This document shows positions 1 through 4,888 of a stretch of DNA of 6,557 nt, one piece after another. Source of the stretch: JAUWOY01 sp034431315 (GTDB lineage Bacteria; Chloroflexota; Anaerolineae; VGOG01). The position numbers and the translations under genes are program-made. The stretch's first letter is position 1, and each line of letters starts with the position of its first letter. The stretch is taken from contig DAOUDK010000100.1 in NCBI GenBank assembly GCA_034431315.1, positions 1 through 6,557 of the forward strand, in the 5' to 3' direction. A model generated the notes under the pieces. The model ran no database searches, was not told where the DNA came from, and saw only the letters and a list, made by a program, of their open reading frames with translations.

Positions 1-1
1 C

Positions 2-136
2 CCCATCAGCTTGAAGGGAGATGGCGACTTGGGGGATGAATTTCGCTGCGGCCGGGTGAAGGTGATCGTTACTCCCAAGACTCTCCCCCACCATTTCTGG
101 TTAGGGGTTGCGGACCAATCGCAGAAGAAGCAGTAA
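2..136 (+). CDS. C-terminal fragment of an unidentified plus-strand protein
   Basis: The frame starting at base 2 stays open for 44 codons and ends at TAA (134-136); the 5' part lies outside the window. The visible tail contains RVKVIVTPKTLPHHFWLGV followed by a short charged Gln/Lys-rich end. Third codon positions are mostly G or C, as in the other genes here, and the segment ends in a natural basic tail, so it looks like real coding sequence. I do not recognise the family. The gene would converge on the VanW gene, with about 110 bp of hairpin-rich sequence between the two stops. The fragment is too short to rule out a chance open frame. Confidence 0.45.
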   Translation, partial: PISLKGDGDLGDEFRCGRVKVIVTPKTLPHHFWLGVADQSQKKQ

Positions 137-149
137 CCACTCACACCTG

Positions 150-186
150 AGCATCTTGAGCTCGCCGAAGTCAGGCTCATGATGCT
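150..186 (+). terminator. hairpin after the plus-strand gene, possible terminator
   Basis: AGCATC (150-155) pairs with GATGCT (181-186). After a T-T mismatch, TGAG (157-160) pairs with CTCA (176-179), and one C-G pair lies inside that. The stem starts 13 nt after the stop of the plus-strand fragment. No T-run follows, so intrinsic termination is uncertain; it may only protect the 3' end. Confidence 0.3.
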
Positions 187-210
187 AGGCGGGAGAGCCG
201 AGAGCTGGAG

Positions 211-251
211 ATAGAGACAGCGCCGACAGAGTCGTCGTGCGTTGTCTCTAT
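211..251 (-). terminator. long hairpin at the end of the VanW gene
   Basis: A perfect 9-bp inverted repeat, ATAGAGACA (211-219) with TGTCTCTAT (243-251), encloses further pairing: 221-223 with 239-241, and CGAC (224-227) with GTCG (231-234) around a 3-nt loop. The right arm includes the VanW stop codon (250-248). On the minus strand the stem is followed only by a mixed pyrimidine stretch, not a clean T-run. It is the best candidate for the 3' end of the VanW operon. Confidence 0.45.
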
Positions 252-2053
252 TCTTTGGTCCCTACCAGGTACACAGCCGTCCAGGGCTGGTAGCGGCTGA
301 AGAACTCTTCCCTGGAAATCACCTCGTCACCTTCTTTTATGATACGGTAAAGGGTGACATCAACCCCATCCCGGGCCCACTCGACTTGTTTGGTGGTCCC
401 ATTGGGTAGCGTGGGATCGTCTTCGTATACAGGCGGCTCATGGGGTATCACGTTATCCTCAACAGGCCCCTCCATCTCCACGGTGCGCCCGACCTTGGTG
501 CTGTAGAAGCGGAAGGTCAATGTGCCTGTTTGCGCATCGGCCTCGGTTTCGATGAGAAGATAATAAGAGGTATCGTTCAGAAACTTGAGATCAACCCATG
601 GCGAATAGATGGTGGCGTCCAGCCCTACGGGAGGCTCGTACCAACTCACCCGGAAGCCGTGGGCCGAGCGCTCAAGAATGGGGAATGCACCCCAGAAGGC
701 GGCCCGGAAGGCGGTGGTGGATACCTGGCAGACGCCGCCGCCGATACCCACCCTGGTGCGATCCCCAAAGATAATCAAGGATTCCTCGTATCCAGCCTCG
801 GCACTAACGTCACCCAGGTGTTCGTTGAAAGAGAAGGTCTGTCCTGGAGGGATGACCAGGCCGTGGAACTTAGAAGCGGAAACCTGGATGTTTTGTATCC
901 GGCCCGCTGACGAACCCTTGAAGTGAGTGACACCCTCGCTGACTAGCTCCACGATTCCCAGGCTAGGCCCGTCGTCATCAGCCACCTGAGGCCTGACGGC
1001 CAAGATGGGCAGAGTGATCTCCCGGTCAGTGGTGGTCACGTGGGCGTTGATAAGTCGCATCGTCTCAGTGATGTCTAAGGCCCGCCCCTCTTGGCTATTG
1101 AAGGTAGGGGTCAGGACGCCTGCCGTCTCATCGAAGTCGAAGCGGGCATTTTGGGGAGACCGTTCAATCTGGCCAGCCAGGCCCTCAACAAACGCCTCAA
1201 GCTTCTCCTGATCCAGTTCAACTTCCAACTTTGCTGCGCTATCGTCCTCTTTGACCTGGCGGATGATCAACATATCGGAGATGCTCTCCTGGCCTAGAGT
1301 CCAGGATTCCAGATCTCCCACCAGCTCACCTAACGCTTCGAAATTGGGGCTGAGGAGCAAAGGGCTGCCTATCATGGTCTCTACCAGAGCCTGGGTCTCG
1401 CTGACGTCGGTGATGAGAGGTGGTTGTTCCTGTACAACCAGCTCTACCTCACCTCCTGAGAAACTGGCAAGGCGTTCGTGAAGAAGCTGGTACGTGGCTG
1501 CCAGGTGCACGTCCCACCCTACCTGGCCGGAAGTGACCTCGACCTCAAGGCCGTCTACGGTCAGATTGGCATTGTGGACTGGCCGATTCACCTCCCGGGC
1601 CAACTGGCTCAGGAAGACCATCGCCGCACCCGTGTCGAACTTGAGGATAGGCTCGACCTCGTATCCACGCCTTAGCGCTTGAGCCTGCTCCTGCAAGCTA
1701 TCCCAGAGGGTGGCTTCTCGCCCCACTGCGTGGGCTGAAACCGCGGTGGCCGCTGCATTGAGGCTCACGCCCAGATCCGAAGGCGAAACCTGCCACGCCT
1801 GCTGGCCATAACGCAGGGTCAACTGCTCCCCCTGGTAAGGATTGAACTGGTGATCCAGGAGAGCCATAGCCTCGTTTAATCCAAGTCCGCCCAAATCGAG
1901 GCCCCACACAGTGACCTCAGGATAGATGCGATCTTGATACCGCCATTCATAGATGCGCACCACCAGGAATGCGAGCAGAACGATGGTCGCCAGAACATAG
2001 GCCATAAAAATGACCAATTGGGTTATCCAGTGAATGATTCGTTTCCAGAACAT
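248..2053 (-). CDS. VanW-domain membrane-anchored cell-wall protein (YoaR-like)
   Basis: This 601-aa protein has a basic N-terminus and one membrane segment (about residues 11-33), so the rest should lie outside the membrane. Residues about 43-155 and 270-352 resemble the alpha/beta putative peptidoglycan-binding domain (PG_binding_4 type) that precedes VanW in this family; the second carries the typical 'LTPTFNSQEGRALD' stretch. The VanW domain covers about 376-525, with PPGQTFSFNEHLG (402-414) and GIGGGVCQVSTT (436-447), including the conserved Cys442. The tail (about 530-598) resembles a degenerate G5-like beta domain. VanW occurs in some vancomycin-resistance clusters, but its biochemical role is not established; stand-alone copies like this one are common and do not imply resistance. 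The ATG lies 6 nt after the phosphatase stop, with GGAG about 12 nt upstream inside that gene, which suggests translational coupling. It is the last gene of the unit. Confidence 0.92.
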   Translation of the reverse strand: MFWKRIIHWITQLVIFMAYVLATIVLLAFLVVRIYEWRYQDRIYPEVTVWGLDLGGLGLNEAMALLDHQFNPYQGEQLTLRYGQQAWQVSPSDLGVSLNAAATAVSAHAVGREATLWDSLQEQAQALRRGYEVEPILKFDTGAAMVFLSQLAREVNRPVHNANLTVDGLEVEVTSGQVGWDVHLAATYQLLHERLASFSGGEVELVVQEQPPLITDVSETQALVETMIGSPLLLSPNFEALGELVGDLESWTLGQESISDMLIIRQVKEDDSAAKLEVELDQEKLEAFVEGLAGQIERSPQNARFDFDETAGVLTPTFNSQEGRALDITETMRLINAHVTTTDREITLPILAVRPQVADDDGPSLGIVELVSEGVTHFKGSSAGRIQNIQVSASKFHGLVIPPGQTFSFNEHLGDVSAEAGYEESLIIFGDRTRVGIGGGVCQVSTTAFRAAFWGAFPILERSAHGFRVSWYEPPVGLDATIYSPWVDLKFLNDTSYYLLIETEADAQTGTLTFRFYSTKVGRTVEMEGPVEDNVIPHEPPVYEDDPTLPNGTTKQVEWARDGVDVTLYRIIKEGDEVISREEFFSRYQPWTAVYLVGTKE

Positions 2054-2059
2054 GGCTTT

Positions 2060-2824
2060 TTAAGTCTCCGTTAGCAGGTTTAGCATCGTCTCGTGGATCA
2101 GGCCGTTGCTGGCCAGACAGTCCCCGGAACCAGGGCGCCATGGCCGGCCGGCCAGGTCGCTGATGGTGCCTCCAGCCTCCTGGATTATCACGCTGCCGGC
2201 TGCCACGTCCCAGGGTTTCAGCGAGAGATGAAAATAGGCGTCTGTCCAGCCGGCAGCCACAGAGCACAGGCCCAGGGCCGCTGACCCCGTGCTGCGCAGC
2301 GTCCAGACTCCAGGGGCGATTTCAGCTACCAATTGGGCCATTTGGGAACGCAACTCTTGCTCGCGAGCCCAATCGAGGCCGACCACGGCATCCATCAACC
2401 TCTCGGCAGCGCTGACCTGGATCCTATCATCGTTGAGGTAAGCACCCTGACCGCGTTGAGCTCGGAACAATTGATCGCGGAGCGGATCATAAACCACCCC
2501 CAGGATGAGCTTCCCCCGATGGCTGAGGGCAATCGAGACCGAAAAGCACGGGAAACCACGGGCGTAATTAGTGGTGCCGTCCAGGGGGTCAATGATCCAG
2601 CAATAATCGGACGCGCCGTCAGGCGTCTGGCCCACTTCTTCGGCCCAAATATCATGGTCGGGGTACCGGGATCGAATGATCTCTACTGCTTTGGCTTGGG
2701 CCGCCAGGTCGGCCTCGGTGACGATGTCTCGCAGCCCCTTGTTTCTGATTTCGTGAGACTTCCCGAACTCCTCCAGGAGAATTTGGCCCACCTGGCGAGC
2801 GGCCTCAATAGCGGTCTCCAGCAC
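2060..2824 (-). CDS. inositol-monophosphatase-family phosphatase (SuhB-like)
   Basis: I choose the GTG at 2824-2822: GGAGGT (2836-2831) sits 6 nt upstream, and the protein then begins with the usual 'LETAIEAARQVGQIL' helix. An ATG at 2860 would add 12 unsupported residues and overlap the upstream gene. The product has 254 aa, normal for the family. It shows DIVTEAD (33-39), the metal ligand in AEE (61-63), the signature IIDPLDGTTNYARGFP with Asp79 and Asp82, and the second metal motif KPWDVAAG with Asp206. The family is Mg-dependent and Li-sensitive and removes phosphate from myo-inositol phosphates; members also act on fructose-1,6-bisphosphate, NADP or PAP, and the exact substrate cannot be read here. 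It starts 25 nt after the lipoprotein stop and ends 6 nt before the VanW gene, so it is in the middle of an operon. It is probably cytosolic. Confidence 0.92.
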   Translation of the reverse strand: MLETAIEAARQVGQILLEEFGKSHEIRNKGLRDIVTEADLAAQAKAVEIIRSRYPDHDIWAEEVGQTPDGASDYCWIIDPLDGTTNYARGFPCFSVSIALSHRGKLILGVVYDPLRDQLFRAQRGQGAYLNDDRIQVSAAERLMDAVVGLDWAREQELRSQMAQLVAEIAPGVWTLRSTGSAALGLCSVAAGWTDAYFHLSLKPWDVAAGSVIIQEAGGTISDLAGRPWRPGSGDCLASNGLIHETMLNLLTET

Positions 2825-2849
2825 GGCTAGACCTCCAAATGCATGGCGA

Positions 2850-3872
2850 CTATTCCTCAACTATTTCGATCTGCGTCGGCTCCTCGACGATGATCTCCGG
2901 CGCGCCCTCGTATTCTTTGACCAGGCCAGTGACCCGAACCAGCTTATCCAGAAAGAGATCCTCCGGCGGTTGAGGGAACTTGTCCCAGGCATCGGGGAAG
3001 ATGACGGCTGTGAAATACGCGCTATAATCCTGGTGGAAATTCAAAAAGACCACCTTGCCTGAGTTGTAGGTTGCGACCACCCTGCCTTCTACAGTCACGA
3101 CCTGGCCGTAGTACTGGGCGGCGTCTTGCCAGGAAACCACGCCCTCCGCCGGGGTAGGTGTGGCCTGGGCAGCCGATGAGGTGGGCGTGGCCGATGGCTG
3201 AACGGGAGTAGCCGACGGTTCGGTCGGCGTGGCTGGTGGCGGGGTAGGAGTGGGCGGCGGTTGGGCCGGGGTGGCTGACGGTTGAATAGGAGTAGCCGAC
3301 GGTTGAGCAGGAGTGGCTGCCGGCTGGGTGGGAGCAACTGGCGTTTGGGTGGGAACAGTCGTCGGACAGGCAGGACAGGGCGGGCAAGAGGTGTCAACCG
3401 TCATTTCGATCTGAGCGGGCTCTCTGACTATGATCTCAGGTGCTCCCTGGTACTCCTCAATCAGCCCCGTCACGCGCACCAGTCGCCCCAGGAACAACTT
3501 CTCCGGCGGGTCTAGAAACTTATCCCAATCGTCAGGGAATATGACCGCTTTGAAGTGATCTTGATAGTCCTCGTGGAAGTTCAAGAAGACGGCTCCGCCA
3601 GAGTTGTAAGTCTTGACCACAGCGCCTTCCACAGTCATGGTCTGCCCATAGTACTGACCAGCGTCTTGCCAGGAGATAACGTTGTCCTTCCAGCCACTCG
3701 GCCAAAGCGGCCCGTCTGGGGATGGGGCTGGCGTGTAGGTAGGATAGGGAGTGTAAGTAGGGTAAGGGGTGTAGGTAGGATAGGCGGCAGAGCCAGCCGA
3801 TGTTCCGCAGCCGGTTATCCCTAACGCGGCGATCAAAGCAATGGTGATGATGGGTAGAAGGACTTTTCGCAT
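2850..3872 (-). CDS. lipoprotein with two near-identical OB-like domains joined by a Pro/Thr-rich linker
   Basis: The start is placed at the ATG at 3872-3870, preceded by an AGGGA-type ribosome site. It gives a clean lipoprotein signal (basic MRK, hydrophobic core, LGITGC lipobox, lipidated Cys22). The longer frame from 3908 would translate the 27-bp repeat and spoil the signal. The 340-aa product has a spacer with three PYPTYT-type units (31-48), domain 1 (65-157), a CPPCPAC cluster (163-169), a Pro/Thr/Ala/Gln linker of about 75 residues (171-244) and domain 2 (245-337). The domains align without gaps at 68 of 93 positions, sharing SWQDA.QYYGQ, TYNSG and FLNFH.DY. Their pattern resembles the OB-fold-like domains of secreted or lipoprotein hypotheticals, some of which bind nucleic acid; the ligand here is unknown. 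The protein should sit outside the membrane on a lipid anchor. The phosphatase gene follows 25 nt downstream. Confidence 0.85.
   Translation of the reverse strand: MRKVLLPIITIALIAALGITGCGTSAGSAAYPTYTPYPTYTPYPTYTPAPSPDGPLWPSGWKDNVISWQDAGQYYGQTMTVEGAVVKTYNSGGAVFLNFHEDYQDHFKAVIFPDDWDKFLDPPEKLFLGRLVRVTGLIEEYQGAPEIIVREPAQIEMTVDTSCPPCPACPTTVPTQTPVAPTQPAATPAQPSATPIQPSATPAQPPPTPTPPPATPTEPSATPVQPSATPTSSAAQATPTPAEGVVSWQDAAQYYGQVVTVEGRVVATYNSGKVVFLNFHQDYSAYFTAVIFPDAWDKFPQPPEDLFLDKLVRVTGLVKEYEGAPEIIVEEPTQIEIVEE
2862..3140 (-). repeat. second copy of the duplicated 93-aa domain
   Basis: This codes residues 245-337 of the lipoprotein. It matches 3402-3680 in frame without gaps, with 68 of 93 residues identical by my count. 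It is an intragenic duplication. Confidence 0.85.
3141..3362 (-). repeat. Pro/Thr/Ala/Gln linker with degenerate tandem repeats
   Basis: This codes residues 171-244, built from loosely repeated 7-8-residue units of the form ATPxQPS. The underlying DNA repeats imperfectly with a period of about 21-24 bp. Such tracts are usually flexible spacers across a cell wall or between domains and can change length by slippage. Confidence 0.75.
3402..3680 (-). repeat. first copy of the duplicated 93-aa domain
   Basis: This codes residues 65-157 of the lipoprotein and is the partner of 2862-3140. The two differ mostly at surface-type positions (for example K/A, D/A, E/K). Confidence 0.85.
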
Positions 3873-3882
3873 TTGTTCCCTA

Positions 3883-3909
3883 TTGGATAACTCAGAGGTT
3901 GCTGCCATT
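3883..3909. repeat. 27-bp direct repeat, copy 1
   Basis: It begins TTGGATAACTC and ends GTTGCTGCCATT on the plus strand. It matches 4303-4329 at 26 of 27 bases (G here, A there, at position 16 of the unit), exactly 420 bp away. It lies 10 nt upstream of the lipoprotein ATG. It contains an AACT-N4-GGTT dyad that stays pairable through a G-T wobble in RNA. Similarity stops at both ends of the 27 bp. Confidence 0.9.
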
Positions 3910-3957
3910 TGTTAGGATGTCTTGGATTTGAGACAGAAGATCAGGCAATTCCTCTAG
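3892..3957 (-). pseudogene. possible C-terminal remnant of a HEPN (DUF86/HepT) toxin gene
   Basis: Immediately after, and out of frame with, the MNT stop, the minus strand reads CLEELPDLLSQIQDIL and a few more residues to a TGA at 3894-3892 inside the 27-bp repeat. The '(D/E)LPxLLxQIxxIL' pattern is typical of the last helix of DUF86/HepT HEPN proteins, which normally follow MNT genes with a small overlap. The rest of the HEPN gene, including its RX4HXY active site, is absent. The match covers only about 15 residues, so this is an inference. Confidence 0.38.
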
Positions 3958-4277
3958 GCATAGCTCAACGTCCTTTCAATATCGGCGGCAATATGTCTGT
4001 ACCTGGGATTTTCCATGCTTCGGTTCAAGGTATCAAAAGTAGCGAGGTCTACTTTCCTGCCCAGTATCTCTTCAAGGTAGTAGGCCAGTCCGACAAACTC
4101 CAGTCCCAGCGGTTTCACGAACTGGACAAGGATGTCAATATCGCTTTTCCTGGTCTGAACGCCTTTCGCAAATGAGCCGTAAATGGCTATTCTTGCCACG
4201 CCGTATTTTTCCTGCAAGTACGGCAGGTCTTTTCTAAGCGTCCGCAAGATTTTTTCTTTGGTCAGAGGCTTTTTCAT
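3954..4277 (-). CDS. MNT-type minimal nucleotidyltransferase, MntA-like antitoxin
   Basis: From the ATG at 4277 the product is 107 aa, the normal size of the MNT (COG1669) family. It carries the pol-beta-type motif GSFAKGVQTRKSDID (34-48), which fits GSX10DXD with Asp46 and Asp48. The third acidic residue is Asp77 in GRKVDLATF. The C-terminal ENPRYRHIAADIERTLSYA is also family-typical. In characterised HepT/MntA pairs, the MNT protein adds AMP to a tyrosine of the HEPN ribonuclease toxin and neutralises it. AAGGAG lies about 10 nt upstream of the ATG; the adjacent GTG (4280) is an equally good start by spacing. A longer frame from 4409 runs through the terminator, promoter and 27-bp repeat and is rejected. 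No complete HEPN gene follows. The gene lies between two 27-bp direct repeats and heads the unit that continues into the lipoprotein gene 81 nt downstream. Confidence 0.88.
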   Translation of the reverse strand: MKKPLTKEKILRTLRKDLPYLQEKYGVARIAIYGSFAKGVQTRKSDIDILVQFVKPLGLEFVGLAYYLEEILGRKVDLATFDTLNRSMENPRYRHIAADIERTLSYA

Positions 4278-4302
4278 CACTTCCCTTCTCCTTGCGCTGA
4301 TG

Positions 4303-4329
4303 TTGGATAACTCAGAAGTTGCTGCCATT
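4303..4329. repeat. 27-bp direct repeat, copy 2
   Basis: This is the second copy, 26 of 27 identical to 3883-3909, located 25 nt upstream of the MNT start. Its outer end overlaps the -10 box of the MNT promoter (4332-4327), so most of it would be the first transcribed bases of the mRNA leader. Confidence 0.9.
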
Positions 4330-4355
4330 ATAGCAGAAAGAGTCAGTTCGGTCAA
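4327..4355 (-). promoter_or_regulatory. sigma70-type promoter of the MNT unit
   Basis: On the minus strand, TTGACC (4355-4350), a 17-nt spacer and a perfect TATAAT (4332-4327). Transcription should begin around 4319-4321, inside the 27-bp repeat, leaving a leader of about 40-45 nt before the MNT start. It is probably also the promoter for the lipoprotein, phosphatase and VanW genes, because I see no strong promoter or terminator between them. Confidence 0.8.
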
Positions 4356-4363
4356 GAACCGAA
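4347..4363. promoter_or_regulatory. inverted repeat over the -35 box, operator candidate
   Basis: TTCGGT (4347-4352) and ACCGAA (4358-4363) form a perfect 6-bp dyad around a 5-nt centre. It overlaps the -35 hexamer of the MNT promoter (4350-4355). The position suits a repressor site, perhaps for toxin-antitoxin autoregulation. The dyad is short and could be chance. Confidence 0.35.
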
Positions 4364-4370
4364 ATAAACG

Positions 4371-4397
4371 AAGGCCACGAAAGCATTTCGTGGCCTT
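4371..4397 (-). terminator. Rho-independent terminator of the coiled-coil gene
   Basis: AAGGCCACGAAA (4371-4382) and TTTCGTGGCCTT (4386-4397) make a perfect 12-bp stem with a 3-nt loop, beginning 44 nt past the stop of the 127-aa gene. On the minus strand it is followed by a T-rich stretch (TTCGTTTATTTC counting the last stem bases). It separates that gene from the MNT promoter just downstream. Confidence 0.85.
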
Positions 4398-4441
4398 TTG
4401 TGTATGCATCGGGCGTGGACGTGAAATGACGCTGCCTGCAA

Positions 4442-4825
4442 TCAGGTGAACTGGGCGATGGCCATCAGGATGGTCATGATGGTGCCCAGAAGAGCCAGCG
4501 TCCCCACCGTCCAGCGGGTCATGGTGCTGATGTGCCTGTACATCTGATCGAAGCGCTCGTTCATCTGGGAGTTCATCCGATCGAATCGCTCGTTCATCCG
4601 GTCGAAGCGATCATCCATCGTGCGGTGCAGGTCGGTGATGCTGGCCTTCACATCGGCGACGTCGTGTTCTAGGATGTCCAGGCGCGAGAGCACCTCGCGA
4701 TACTCGTCGCGACGCACGGCGCGTTCAACCAGGACAATCTCAAACCACTGGCTAAAGTCCCCCGCTGCCTCTGGGCCCAGGGTTTGCTGCACACTTTGGG
4801 GCATTTGGGGCAAAGCAACTCGCAT
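4442..4825 (-). CDS. small heptad-repeat coiled-coil protein with C-terminal membrane segment
   Basis: This 127-aa protein has an N-terminal segment (1-35) with FSQWFEIVLVERAV, then a charged helix from about 36 to 100 built largely of the 7-residue unit (D/E)RFDRMN (DDRFDRMN, ERFDRMN, a shorter SQMN step, then ERFDQMY). This predicts a parallel coiled coil. One hydrophobic segment (about 105-126) ends two residues from the C-terminus, so it looks tail-anchored with the coiled coil in the cytosol. The ATG at 4825 has an excellent AGGAGG site 5 nt upstream. It has its own promoter and terminator, so it is a single-gene unit. I cannot assign a function; similar small proteins are annotated as hypothetical. 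A scaffold or oligomeric membrane role would be a guess. Confidence 0.85.
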   Translation of the reverse strand: MRVALPQMPQSVQQTLGPEAAGDFSQWFEIVLVERAVRRDEYREVLSRLDILEHDVADVKASITDLHRTMDDRFDRMNERFDRMNSQMNERFDQMYRHISTMTRWTVGTLALLGTIMTILMAIAQFT

Positions 4826-4855
4826 GTTATCCTCCTGAGTGAAGTTTCTCTCTCT

Positions 4856-4884
4856 ATTGTACTGTTAGTCGGGCCTGGTGTCAA
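4856..4884 (-). promoter_or_regulatory. sigma70-type promoter of the coiled-coil gene
   Basis: On the minus strand, a perfect TTGACA (4884-4879), a 17-nt spacer and TACAAT (4861-4856). The -35 box begins 4 nt after the methyltransferase stop. The predicted start near 4849 leaves a leader of about 24 nt that carries the AGGAGG ribosome site. Confidence 0.82.
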
Positions 4885-4888
4885 ATCA

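Noticed and set aside
440..910. Plus-strand open frame of 156 codons
   Set aside because: It lies antisense within the VanW gene, has no ribosome site and a composition expected from the opposite strand, and shows no recognisable domain.
248..2053. Vancomycin resistance determinant
   Set aside because: The VanW domain alone does not confer resistance, and no vanHAX-type ligase, dehydrogenase or dipeptidase genes are present.
2333..2830. Plus-strand open frame of 165 codons
   Set aside because: It mirrors the phosphatase gene, whose catalytic motifs are clear on the minus strand.
2825..2860. ATG at 2860 as start of the phosphatase
   Set aside because: It would overlap the lipoprotein gene by 11 bp and add residues unlike the family, whereas GTG at 2824 has a GGAGGT site at ideal spacing.
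3141..3362. Possible CRISPR or minisatellite array in the lipoprotein gene
   Set aside because: The units are contiguous, degenerate and in frame, coding a Pro/Thr linker; there are no unique spacers.
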